Assembly (NCBI GenBank): GCA_035528435.1
Contig: DATKYN010000184.1
Span: 1 to 42,476, forward strand
DNA: 42,476 nt
Direction of reading: 5' to 3'
Source: SG8-40 sp035528435
GTDB taxonomy: Bacteria; Pseudomonadota; Gammaproteobacteria; Burkholderiales; Eutrophovitaceae
Positions 34,568 to 42,471 of the stretch are shown piece after piece (position 1 is the stretch's first letter; every line of letters begins with the position of its first letter). Under the pieces are notes generated by a model. The model worked only from the letters and a program-made list of their open reading frames with translations, did no database searches and had not been told where the DNA came from. Both the position numbers and the translations under genes were made by a program.

Positions 34568-34617
34568 TTGTTATCCCCGCATCCGGTCTGTTCGGTCCTA
34601 CAGCAAGTCAGCACGCT

Positions 34618-34947
34618 CTAATTCGCCATGCTGGAGTAATACGCCGCCAGATCTTCAATGTCCTGGTCCGAGAGACCCGCCGCAATCGCATGCATCGTTT
34701 CGTTGTTACGGTCGCCCGACCGGTACGCCTTCAAAGCCGCAGCGAGATATGCTGCGCTCTGACCGCCAAGCATCGGTACAGAATAGACTGTCGGATATGC
34801 CGTGCGAAAGCCTTCGATACCGTGACACCCCTGGCACATCGCATTCTTGTCCTTACCGGCAGCGGCATCCCCTTGCGCCGAAACCGGCGCAGCAGCAAGA
34901 AGAAGTAGCGCCAGTATTCCGGGAACGCTGATTCGTCGTAGATTCAT
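34618..34947 (-). CDS. Periplasmic monohaem cytochrome c (c4/c553-like), first of two
   Basis: The 109-residue protein has a signal peptide ending near V-S-A-Q-G, the haem motif C-Q-G-C-H, and the distal Met in RNNETMHAIA. LGGQSAAYLAAALKAYRSGDR aligns with the next cytochrome, so the pair probably arose by duplication. It is the likely electron acceptor or carrier for a PQQ-dependent dehydrogenase encoded elsewhere, given its place behind the SoxYZ-like gene. Confidence 0.9.
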   Translation of the reverse strand: MNLRRISVPGILALLLLAAAPVSAQGDAAAGKDKNAMCQGCHGIEGFRTAYPTVYSVPMLGGQSAAYLAAALKAYRSGDRNNETMHAIAAGLSDQDIEDLAAYYSSMAN

Positions 34948-35031
34948 CCTTGTAGCTTTCTGATTATCTGATGAAAAACCTGCGCAACTTTAACGGAACC
35001 AATACCTGACGGTCAATGCCGGGATGATGTT

Positions 35032-35859
35032 CTAGCGGTTGGAAGATGTCGATCCCGCTTTGATCGGCACCGACTGCGTGAACACCGTGTCGTGGGTGTC
35101 CTGCATCTCGACGCTCAACTCACCTTCCCCTGTGGGCACAAAATAGAACCGGAAGACAGGATTGTCGGACAGCGAAAAGTTGACCTCCCCGGTCATTACT
35201 GGCTTGTCGTTATAGTCAACCTGGACGCTGCGAATGAACTGCGGCACCTGGTCGGCTTCCAGGTCAGAAGCCAGAGCGGATTCATTTGGATGACGCACCT
35301 GAACCTGCACCAGCGTCGGTTGATCGTATTCCACCTGATCGTCCATCCGGAATCGCATTTTTCCCAGAAGAGACGCCGGAATGCCATTTCCCCCCATTGG
35401 TGCAGAACAACCACCCGAGGCCTTCACCCAGCGTTGCGACATGTACAACCGGCCGTCGTTCATCTCGGCGACCGCCCGAACGAAGCTGTACTGCTCAAAC
35501 CTGAGACGTGTCTCCAGCTTCAGGCGCCCACTCTCGGGTGTGAAACGAAACACGCCAGCTGTCGGAATCGGATTGCGGTCGACTATTACATACAGTGTCT
35601 TGATGTAGTCCGTCTCGGTCTGATCTATCAAACCGTTGATCATGACCGGGACGGTGGAGGCGTCGTCCGCCCGGGTATTCAGATAGACGCGGACCACATT
35701 ACGGTCATCCGGATTGATTTCCCGGTCACCAAACAGAAGGTTCCGGATCACCTGCCATTCTGGAATCTTGCTGTGGTCTGGCTCGGCATCCGGGTTCGCC
35801 AATCCCCCCAGCGGAAGCCACAAACACGTCATAGCCAGCAACAAAAATCGAAACTTCAT
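35032..35859 (-). CDS. Quinoprotein-dehydrogenase-associated SoxYZ-like carrier
   Basis: The 275-residue secreted protein is a SoxY-SoxZ fusion: SoxY-like residues about 30-160 and SoxZ-like about 165-270. In sulfur-oxidising SoxY the substrate-carrying Cys ends the chain in GGCGG. Here the corresponding Cys151 stands inside the fusion in A-S-G-G-C-S-A-P. Such fusions are a known family (TIGR04557) found near PQQ-dependent dehydrogenases, with unproven function as a thiol carrier. It lies between the zinc metallohydrolase and cytochrome genes. Confidence 0.9.
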   Translation of the reverse strand: MKFRFLLLAMTCLWLPLGGLANPDAEPDHSKIPEWQVIRNLLFGDREINPDDRNVVRVYLNTRADDASTVPVMINGLIDQTETDYIKTLYVIVDRNPIPTAGVFRFTPESGRLKLETRLRFEQYSFVRAVAEMNDGRLYMSQRWVKASGGCSAPMGGNGIPASLLGKMRFRMDDQVEYDQPTLVQVQVRHPNESALASDLEADQVPQFIRSVQVDYNDKPVMTGEVNFSLSDNPVFRFYFVPTGEGELSVEMQDTHDTVFTQSVPIKAGSTSSNR

Positions 35860-35889
35860 CCAATTCTCCCTTTGTGTTTCGAGTATAAC

Positions 35890-36900
35890 CTACTGTTCCC
35901 ACTCAAGTTCCGTGTACGCTGTTGTGACATTACGGCGATGGTAGGTTTCGAAATTCAGCCAATTGGGCGCCTCCGAAATCGCGACCTGGTTAACCGCGTC
36001 CATCAGCCGGACATTTTCACGAATGGCCTGCCGGGTCTCGACCAGAATCAGCTCGAAATATGCCTGCTGGGGATTCATCACAGCCGGCCATCGCATCGTA
36101 CTTCGCCCATGTCCGGGTACATAGTGACTGACCTCGGTCGCACGCAGCAGTTTCATGACATCCAGAAATCCGGTGATATTCGAATCCAGCACTGGTGTGT
36201 GATCGACGAACAGCAGATCTGAAAGCCACAGGGTCGAGGTCGAGCGGTCGAACACACTCAGATCATGATCGGTGTGTGCCGGCGCCCATGCCCTGATCTC
36301 GACCTCGCGATTGCCCAGATCAACGGTCAGGGTCTGGCCCGCGGGAATCGTTATTGTCGGCATGACGATGTTGCTGCCCGCTGCAATCTCGCCCAGGTCA
36401 CGCTCCAGTGCTTTTCGGTAAAAAGCACCACGCGCGGCCAATTGACGCGGTAGATTCTCGTGGCCAATCACGTCGATGCCCATGTCCGCAACCGCCTCCG
36501 GACCACCTTGGACAAACGCCGCGGCGCCGAAAATATGGTCGGGATGGACGTGACTGAGCACGACATGGCAGATGGGCTTGTCAGAAACTTCTCGCACCGT
36601 CCGCCGCAAAGCCCGGCCAACCGGCAGCGACCCTCCGGTATCGATGACCAGTACACAGCGCTCGCCAACGATGAATCCAATATTCGCGTTATCGCCAAGA
36701 TTTTCGGGTGAGCGGTCCTCGTGCACGCCATAATGGACGAAATTTCCTGGCGAGATCTCCTCAACAGCCAGACTGGCGGTTTCGGCTTGCGCCAAGGCAA
36801 GGCCTGAAACGCCCGGAAGAGCCACCAGCGACCCAAGGACGACCAGAAGAACCCTGAGCACCCGCTTCTTGTCAATATTGCCGTTACGATAGCGTCTCAT
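35890..36900 (-). CDS. Quinoprotein relay zinc metallohydrolase (SoxH-like), catalytically competent
   Basis: I start at ATG 36900, preceded by GGGAAGAG. An upstream frame to 36957 would overlap the divergent gene. The 336-residue protein has a signal peptide or anchor (about residues 14-37). It carries a full set of metallo-beta-lactamase ligands: H-V-H-P-D-H at 117-122, His209 (APAHTDHD), Asp228 (LSDLLF) and His264 (VPGHG). It is related to SoxH and to the families named quinoprotein relay system zinc metallohydrolase. The substrate may be a thiol adduct on the SoxYZ-like carrier encoded next, which is inference. Confidence 0.9.
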   Translation of the reverse strand: MRRYRNGNIDKKRVLRVLLVVLGSLVALPGVSGLALAQAETASLAVEEISPGNFVHYGVHEDRSPENLGDNANIGFIVGERCVLVIDTGGSLPVGRALRRTVREVSDKPICHVVLSHVHPDHIFGAAAFVQGGPEAVADMGIDVIGHENLPRQLAARGAFYRKALERDLGEIAAGSNIVMPTITIPAGQTLTVDLGNREVEIRAWAPAHTDHDLSVFDRSTSTLWLSDLLFVDHTPVLDSNITGFLDVMKLLRATEVSHYVPGHGRSTMRWPAVMNPQQAYFELILVETRQAIRENVRLMDAVNQVAISEAPNWLNFETYHRRNVTTAYTELEWEQ

Positions 36901-36951
36901 ACTCTTCCCGAAAATACGTTGCCAGGGTCTACCCCCGGTCGTCAATTGTTC

Positions 36952-37959
36952 ATGCAAAAAACATTCTGGACCAATTCAACACTATCGGTCAGGCGCCCCA
37001 ATTTACTTGCCGGGGTAATGGCACTCTTCATCGCGGCGCTGACCTCGCCGGTGGCCGTCGCGCAACAGCCGCAAGTGCTGCGCGTGGCCAACAACGTTTA
37101 CGCACTGATTGGCACTGCCGATACGGTAACACGCGACAATCGCGGCCGCGTTGCCAACGCGGGCTTCATTGTCGGCCCGTATGGAGTCGTCGTAATCGAT
37201 ACCGGCGTTTCCTACCGGCACGGGAAACAGATTCTGGATGCCATCCGCGACGTCACCAGCCTGCCAGTCGAACTGGTTATTCTCACGCATGCGGTGCGAG
37301 AGTTCGTATTCGGCACGGCCGTTTTCGAGGAAGGCGGGGCTCGCATTGCGGCACACAGCGAAACCCGGGACTTGATGAAAGCGCGCTGCGCACAATGCCT
37401 CGTGCATCTCGTTGAGGACCTGGGAAAGGAAATGGACGGCAGCCGTCTGGTGCTGCCGAACGTTTTGCTGGACGACAGCAGGCACATCAGGGCCGGGGGG
37501 GTTGAAATCGAAGTGCTCTACTACGGATGGGCTGCCACGCCCGGTGACGTGGCGATTTTGCACAGCGAAAGCGGAACGCTGTTTGCCGGCGGCCTGGTAT
37601 CAACCAACCATGTCCCGGCAATTCGCGACGCTGATTTCGAAGGCTGGCAGAAAGCGCTGCAAGAACTTCTCGCCCTCCCACTTCACCGCGTCGTCCCCGG
37701 TTTCGGCCCGCCGTCAGACAAAGAATCCATTCGTGCCACCGCTCACTATTTGCAGGCTCTCGATTTGAGGGCCCGTACGCTATATGAAGAGAGCGCGAGT
37801 CTGCTGGAGGCTGTCGATCAGGCATCTATTCCGGCGTTCTCAGGCTGGCACGCCTACGACCCCAATCACCGGCGAAATGCCTTGCATCGACGCCTGCAGC
37901 TCGAAATCGAGGACCTGGGTGGGGATCCAAGCTCGTTCGCGCTACCGGATGGCGGCTGA
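36952..37959 (+). CDS. Metallohydrolase-fold paralogue without zinc ligands, with CxxC
   Basis: The 335-residue exported protein is homologous along its length to the leftward metallohydrolase. Shared landmarks are GFIVG, VIDTG, VPG-x-G and the ending with YDPNHRRN versus YHRRN. The metal ligands are replaced: H-A-V-R-E-F at 113-118 instead of H-x-H-x-D-H, Ala195 for the third His, Gly214 for the bridging Asp, and Phe251 for the final His. Only His113 remains. A CxxC (Cys146-A-Q-C149) stands where the paralogue has none. I infer a non-hydrolytic role, such as binding a thiol or partner. Alternative starts are TTG 36919 and ATG 37018. The 51-base gap to the divergent gene must hold both promoters. 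Confidence 0.85.
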   Translation: MQKTFWTNSTLSVRRPNLLAGVMALFIAALTSPVAVAQQPQVLRVANNVYALIGTADTVTRDNRGRVANAGFIVGPYGVVVIDTGVSYRHGKQILDAIRDVTSLPVELVILTHAVREFVFGTAVFEEGGARIAAHSETRDLMKARCAQCLVHLVEDLGKEMDGSRLVLPNVLLDDSRHIRAGGVEIEVLYYGWAATPGDVAILHSESGTLFAGGLVSTNHVPAIRDADFEGWQKALQELLALPLHRVVPGFGPPSDKESIRATAHYLQALDLRARTLYEESASLLEAVDQASIPAFSGWHAYDPNHRRNALHRRLQLEIEDLGGDPSSFALPDGG

Positions 37960-37992
37960 TTGCCCCGATCCGTCAAACGCCCGGGATGCTTA

Positions 37993-37998
37993 TATAAT
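37993..37998 (+). promoter_or_regulatory. Candidate -10 of the pduO-sigma-anti-sigma unit
   Basis: TATAAT stands 75 bases ahead of pduO, preceded by TA. The -35 is weak (CGTCAA-like, about 17-20 bases upstream). The leader is only about 65 bases and does not contain a cobalamin riboswitch. Confidence 0.45.
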
Positions 37999-38072
37999 CG
38001 GGCGGTTACGTTTCTGACCGGGTAATTCAGTCGGCAAACACCAGACCCGGCAAACCACTCATTTGAAAAGTC

Positions 38073-38630
38073 ATGGGCAACCGTCTTTCGAAAATATATA
38101 CACGCACAGGCGACACGGGCACGACCGGGCTGGGTGATGGATCGCGCGTCCCGAAGGACAGCGCACGGATCGAGGCAATTGGTGCCGTGGATGAATTGAA
38201 CAGCTCGATTGGCGTGTTGCTTGCCGAGACCGTTCCCGGGGCGATCGAAACTATTCTGATCGGAGTACAGCACGAATTGTTTGATCTGGGCGGGGAGTTG
38301 AGCATCCCTGGCTACACGGCAATCGATGACGCGCATGTCGCTGAGCTCGAGAAGAATCTGGACAACTTCAACGCCGACCTTGCGCCGCTCAAGGAATTTA
38401 TACTGCCCGGCGGCACGCGCGCCGCAGCACTGGCTCACGTCTGCCGTGCAACCTGCCGCCGCGCCGAACGGCGCCTGGTCAAACTGGCCCAGTCCGAGCA
38501 GGTATCGCCGCTACCACAGCGCTATGTCAATCGCCTGTCGGATCTTCTGTTCGTACTATGCCGCGTGCTCAACCACAGTGCTGGCCGCAGCGACGTCTAC
38601 TGGCAAAAGAGCCGAAAATCCGACACATGA
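38073..38630 (+). CDS. ATP:cob(I)alamin adenosyltransferase (PduO type)
   Basis: The 185-residue enzyme makes adenosylcobalamin. Diagnostic are the ATP-binding N-terminus KIYTRTGDTGTTGLGDG, VDELNSSIG, and the C-terminal helix motif CRATCRRAERRLVKL followed by NRLSDLLFVLCR. It forms trimers in the cytoplasm. Its stop overlaps the start of a sigma-factor gene (ATGA). A BtuF-like binding protein is encoded nearby (39937-40863), so the organism probably uses imported corrinoids. Confidence 0.95.
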   Translation: MGNRLSKIYTRTGDTGTTGLGDGSRVPKDSARIEAIGAVDELNSSIGVLLAETVPGAIETILIGVQHELFDLGGELSIPGYTAIDDAHVAELEKNLDNFNADLAPLKEFILPGGTRAAALAHVCRATCRRAERRLVKLAQSEQVSPLPQRYVNRLSDLLFVLCRVLNHSAGRSDVYWQKSRKSDT

Positions 38631-39196
38631 CCGGCCCCACCAACCAGGAACTGGCGGCCATGCTTGCCCGTTGCGCCCTCTCGGACCAACGGGCATTTGA
38701 CGCCCTGTATCAAGCTTCATCGGCGAAACTGTTCGGCGTTGCCGTGCGTATAACCAGAAGGAAGGACTGGGCCGAGGAAGTTTTGCAGGAGAGTTTTGTC
38801 AAAATCTGGCACCACGCGGGTAACTACGACACGGCAAAGAGCGCGCCAATGACCTGGATGACAGCGATCGTGCGCAATCGAGCCCTGGACTGGCTGCGGC
38901 GCCCACGCGAAGTGCAGACTTCCGAGGAGGTAGAGGCCTTCCTTGCGAGCGTTCCGGACGAGGGCCCTGGCCCGGAAGAACTGGCGGTTTTGAGCGCCCG
39001 GTCCGGAAGATTGCACGAATGCCTGGAGCAACTCGGTGCCGACCAGAAACGAAGCATCACGTTGGCATTTTTTCATGGTCTGTCCCACGGCGAACTCGCT
39101 CAGAAGATGGACAAGCCACTGGGAACGGTGAAAACGTGGGTCCGCAGAGGATTGGACAGACTAAGGCATTGTCTTGACGGCCTGGATTTGAAATGA
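38627..39196 (+). CDS. ECF sigma factor (SigK-like)
   Basis: From ATG 38627 the product is 189 residues. Region 2 (about residues 20-90) includes the -10-recognising ITRRKDWAEEVLQESFVKIW and NYDTAKSAPMTWMTAIVRNRALDWLR, and region 4 (about 130-185) includes FFHGLSHGELAQKMDKPLG and VRRGLDRLR. It is coupled to pduO upstream and overlaps the anti-sigma gene downstream by four bases. The regulon is unknown. SigK-type pairs respond to redox or envelope stress in other bacteria. Confidence 0.93.
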   Translation: MTGPTNQELAAMLARCALSDQRAFDALYQASSAKLFGVAVRITRRKDWAEEVLQESFVKIWHHAGNYDTAKSAPMTWMTAIVRNRALDWLRRPREVQTSEEVEAFLASVPDEGPGPEELAVLSARSGRLHECLEQLGADQKRSITLAFFHGLSHGELAQKMDKPLGTVKTWVRRGLDRLRHCLDGLDLK

Positions 39197-39912
39197 ACTA
39201 CACAAACCCGAAAATTCGAGAACGGCTCGCCGCCGAGTACGTGCTGGGTACCATGCCCGAGCGCGCGAGACGGCGCTTCGAGGCGCAGATGAAGCTGAGT
39301 CCGGTCTTGAGAGCACTGGTATCGGAGTGGGAAGTGCGCCTGACGCCCATGGCAACCGCGGTACCCGATGTGACGCCGCCACGCCGCGTCTGGCGCGCAA
39401 TACAAAAACGAATCCATGGCGAACGCCCCAACAACCGGGCGGTTGCCTGGTGGAATAATCTGGAGTTCTGGCGAGCGACAACCGGTTTGGCGACTATCGC
39501 GCTGATCACGATGGGTTTCTTCCTCTCGGTCGCAATCGAGCCGCCCGTTACCGATACGAACATGATGGTAGTGGTGATGGATGACACGCACACTAACGCG
39601 CCGGCGATGACCGTGTCATGGGAGCCCGGCCGGAAGAAACAGAAAATGCTGAGGCTGCGCGTGATCGGGCACGCCGAGATGGCACCCGATACAGCCTGGG
39701 AGCTGTGGATGCTGCCTGCCCGCGGCCAAACGCCAGTGTCCCTTGGGTTGATTACCACGCACGAGCTGCAAACGCTGCCAGTTCCCCCGCAACTCGGGAA
39801 TTCCATTGACGATGCCTGGGGTTTGGGAATGACGGTAGAACCGGCTGGCGGCTCACCAGCAGGCGAGCCAACAAATCCCATGCTGTATATGGGTGAGTGC
39901 GTCAAGACCTGA
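39193..39912 (+). CDS. Anti-sigma factor (RskA-like)
   Basis: The 239-residue protein has a cytoplasmic anti-sigma domain (about residues 1-90; AAEYVLGTMPERARRRFEA), one membrane helix (about 95-115) and a periplasmic RskA domain (about 120-239; AWELWMLPARGQTPVSLGL). It should hold the preceding sigma factor until released. No ZAS zinc motif is present, as usual for the RskA group. It ends 24 bases from the convergent BtuF-like gene. Confidence 0.92.
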   Translation: MNYTNPKIRERLAAEYVLGTMPERARRRFEAQMKLSPVLRALVSEWEVRLTPMATAVPDVTPPRRVWRAIQKRIHGERPNNRAVAWWNNLEFWRATTGLATIALITMGFFLSVAIEPPVTDTNMMVVVMDDTHTNAPAMTVSWEPGRKKQKMLRLRVIGHAEMAPDTAWELWMLPARGQTPVSLGLITTHELQTLPVPPQLGNSIDDAWGLGMTVEPAGGSPAGEPTNPMLYMGECVKT

Positions 39913-39936
39913 GTCTGGCGCATAGCCTGCGATGCT

Positions 39937-40863
39937 TTATTTTCCGGATTGACTGGCCCGGCAAACGGGCTCGCGTAACAAGGCGAGGCGTGCGCACAGC
40001 AATTCGACGCCGTTGAGCATGCGCGGGCCTGATCGGACCAGCAGCTCCGGCATCACCGAAACCACCGGAACAGACTGACCATCCGAGTCCGGCAACAGCT
40101 TGTCCCAACGCGCCTGCGCATCGGCTTCAGCCCCCCCCGTGACAGACAAAATGGCTTCTGGTCGCGCCACCAGCACGTTTTCAAGCGGAATCGGCCCAGC
40201 CAATAGCGGGTAGTCGTGAGCAACATTGCGGGCGCCGCAAACGTGCAAGGCATCACTCAGGGCATGCGAAGGACCAACGGTAAAAACCGGTTGATGCCAG
40301 ATCTCCACGAACACATCGACAACGCAGTTCGTGGCATAGGTTGCGCGCAATCGCGCAAGGTGATTCCCGAATTGCATTGCTGCGTGCTCGGCTTCGCGCT
40401 CGCTTCCGGCAAGCCGGCCGATCATCCGCAAGTGACGCGAAACGTCACCCAGGGTGCGTGCTTCAAACACAACGACCGCAACACCATTGCGAGCAAGTCG
40501 ATCCAGATCGCTCTGCTTGTTCCCACTTCCCCAGGCCAGCACCAGATCCGGCTCCAGACGCCGGATCTGCTCGAAATCCAGGCCTGCGGCATCCCCAACC
40601 CGTGGCAGGAGCGAGGCAACGGGTGGATAGTCCGTTCCGCGTACGGCGGCAATTAACCACTGCCCCGCACCGGCCGCATAGGCCAGTTCAGCAAGGTTGG
40701 GTGCAATGGCAATAATTCGCCGGGCCGGATGGGCGATCGTAATCTGCCCGCCAGTATCATCGACGACCGCAATGTCTGCATGACAAAAGGATGCCCCAAA
40801 AACGAGCATGCCGATCAGCAGAACGGCCAGCCTTAAACCAGAACTGCGTAGGGGCGCCTTCAT
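39937..40863 (-). CDS. BtuF-like periplasmic binding protein (cobalamin/metal-chelate ABC type)
   Basis: The 308-residue protein has a signal peptide (cleavage near C-H-A-D). It has the two-lobed helical-backbone binding fold: RRIIAIAPNLAELAYAAGAG, RLEPDLVLAWGSGNK, and VFVEIWHQPVFTVG. This group binds cobalamin, haem or siderophore-type chelates. Vitamin B12 is favoured by the nearby adenosyltransferase gene, but no btuC or btuD is here. Confidence 0.85.
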   Translation of the reverse strand: MKAPLRSSGLRLAVLLIGMLVFGASFCHADIAVVDDTGGQITIAHPARRIIAIAPNLAELAYAAGAGQWLIAAVRGTDYPPVASLLPRVGDAAGLDFEQIRRLEPDLVLAWGSGNKQSDLDRLARNGVAVVVFEARTLGDVSRHLRMIGRLAGSEREAEHAAMQFGNHLARLRATYATNCVVDVFVEIWHQPVFTVGPSHALSDALHVCGARNVAHDYPLLAGPIPLENVLVARPEAILSVTGGAEADAQARWDKLLPDSDGQSVPVVSVMPELLVRSGPRMLNGVELLCARLALLREPVCRASQSGK

Positions 40864-40883
40864 CCCGCCGAAAACAGGGGCGA

Positions 40884-41468
40884 TCAGCTTTCCAGATGTT
40901 GCAGCAGATTCGAACTGGTGGCTCGCAACCTCTGCGACAAGAGCGTAACGAGTTTGATCAGAATCTTTGATCCCAGGGCAGGTTCCTCAATGATGATCCT
41001 GACCATGCTGTCGCGCGACAGCACCGCAAACGTCGTCTCCTCAAGGGCAACGCACGTCGCAAATCGGGGTTCTCCATCGATCATTGACATCTCCCCGAGC
41101 GTGGCCCCGGCACCTACCACAGTCATCGTCCGGCGATCACCATTTGCGTCAGTCTTTGCAATCTCAACCCGGCCTTCGACGATGAGTAATAGATTATCGT
41201 CCACATCACCTTCCCGGATGATGGTCTGATTAGCTTCTGCCCGATAGACCTGCATGAACGCCGTCAGCCGCTCCACGTCCTGGCGGGTGAAGTCCGAAAA
41301 GAATTTCGAGTGCCCGATCATTTCGAAAATCTGCTGCACCATCGCCTCGTTGTCTTCGACACGATGGATGGTTTGCAACACACTCTCTTGAGCAGATTGA
41401 TTCTTTTCTTCGATCATGATGTGCGGATGCGGTAATTTTTCCAGGCCATTGTCAATCGTTTTGGCCAC
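40884..41468 (-). CDS. Cyclic-nucleotide-binding-domain protein without DNA-binding domain
   Basis: The 194-residue protein (GTG start at 41468, alternative ATG at 41417) consists of one CAP-type effector domain (about residues 60-175; IIREGDVDDNLLLIVEGRVEI, then GATLGEMSMIDGEPRFATCVA). The phosphate-binding cassette has the G-E-M-S-x(6)-R-x-A pattern of nucleotide-binding members. There is no helix-turn-helix, so it is not a Crp-like regulator by itself. It probably acts as a cAMP/cGMP-responsive partner of another protein. It converges on nothing and precedes btuF by 20 bases, on the same strand. Confidence 0.85.
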   Translation of the reverse strand: MAKTIDNGLEKLPHPHIMIEEKNQSAQESVLQTIHRVEDNEAMVQQIFEMIGHSKFFSDFTRQDVERLTAFMQVYRAEANQTIIREGDVDDNLLLIVEGRVEIAKTDANGDRRTMTVVGAGATLGEMSMIDGEPRFATCVALEETTFAVLSRDSMVRIIIEEPALGSKILIKLVTLLSQRLRATSSNLLQHLES

Positions 41469-41526
41469 CTGACCGGTGACCGCAAAGCATTATGCGTGAG
41501 CAGACATAAGCGGTAAAGATGCCAGG

Positions 41527-42471
41527 TTATCCCTGTGCATGAAACGTACTCGCCGCTTCCGCACGCTTCAGGTACGCCTCACGCGCAATCGCGACATCAT
41601 CCAGAAAATAGGGCAACTCATTCAGGCGTAGCGCCTGCGCCCCATCCACCAGTGCTTTCGGCGGATCAGGATGAAAATCGACCAGCACCATATTTGCCCC
41701 CGCCACAATCGCCTGTGCCGTGACGTGAAACGTGTCCATGATGCCATCCGGGGATGCTGCGCGCGTACCAACCGAATGGCTGGGATCGACGCAAACCGGC
41801 ATACGGGTAAGACGCTTTACCACCGGGACGTGCGAGAAATCGACAAAATTTCGATGTGGATCTCCCAGATTGGTCTTCATACCCCGCAGCGCAAAAACCA
41901 CCTTGCTGTTACCTTCACTCGCGAGGTACTCCGCGGCGTTAATCGACTCGTCAAGCGTAATACCAAATCCCCGCTTTATAAGCACCGGAAACTCTCTCTG
42001 GCGCCCCACAGCCTTGAGCAGCTCAAAATTCTGCGTGTTGCGCGTGCCGATCTGGAACATGACACCGGTCGGATTTCCGGTTTTTTCGAGCGCTTCACGA
42101 ATCTCGTCAAGGTGCGACTCATGCGTTACTTCCATGGCGATCACCTTGATCGCGTACTTTCCGGCCAACTCGAAAACCCAGGGCAGGCACGCTTTGCCAT
42201 GGCCCTGGAATGAGTAAGGGCTGGTTCTCGGCTTGTAAGCGCCCATGCGAGTGCAGGCCTGCCCGCTATCCCGAAGCGCGCGCATCATCTGTTCGACGTG
42301 CTCGGGCGTATCTACAGCACACAAACCGGCAAAAACATGCAACGTGTCCTGGCCAAAGCGCAAACCCTGATAGTCGAAGTATGCGGGACGGGTGTCATCC
42401 TTGTGCCGCCCCAGCACCCGATACTCTTCGGACACTCTGATCGCCTGCTCCACCAGAGGCAATGCGCGCAT
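41527..42471 (-). CDS. DAHP synthase-like aldolase (type I-beta/KdsA family), divergent, possibly partial
   Basis: The 314-residue frame starts at ATG 42471, but the frame stays open to the window edge, so the N-terminus may be longer. KPRTSPYSFQG (from Lys80), IGTRNTQNFELLKAVG, VLIKRG (Lys166), VDPSHS (His232) and HPDPPKALVDGAQAL are clear DAHP-synthase motifs. The usual A-G-P-C-S is A-G-L-C-A (metal Cys51 kept), E-R-G is L-R-G, and the metal Glu of the E-V-H-P motif is Asp265. Such enzymes join phosphoenolpyruvate and erythrose-4-phosphate as the first step of aromatic synthesis. The changes suggest a paralogue with altered properties. Confidence 0.8.
   Translation of the reverse strand: MRALPLVEQAIRVSEEYRVLGRHKDDTRPAYFDYQGLRFGQDTLHVFAGLCAVDTPEHVEQMMRALRDSGQACTRMGAYKPRTSPYSFQGHGKACLPWVFELAGKYAIKVIAMEVTHESHLDEIREALEKTGNPTGVMFQIGTRNTQNFELLKAVGRQREFPVLIKRGFGITLDESINAAEYLASEGNSKVVFALRGMKTNLGDPHRNFVDFSHVPVVKRLTRMPVCVDPSHSVGTRAASPDGIMDTFHVTAQAIVAGANMVLVDFHPDPPKALVDGAQALRLNELPYFLDDVAIAREAYLKRAEAASTFHAQG

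Noticed and set aside
35092..36222. 376-codon plus-strand open frame opposite the SoxYZ-like and metallohydrolase genes
   Set aside because: It runs antisense across two well-supported genes, and its product shows no fold or motif.
38000..38072. Possible cobalamin riboswitch in the pduO leader (B12-box-like CAGACCCGGCAAACC)
   Set aside because: The leader after the candidate -10 is only about 65 bases, far shorter than the class, and the other conserved helices are absent.
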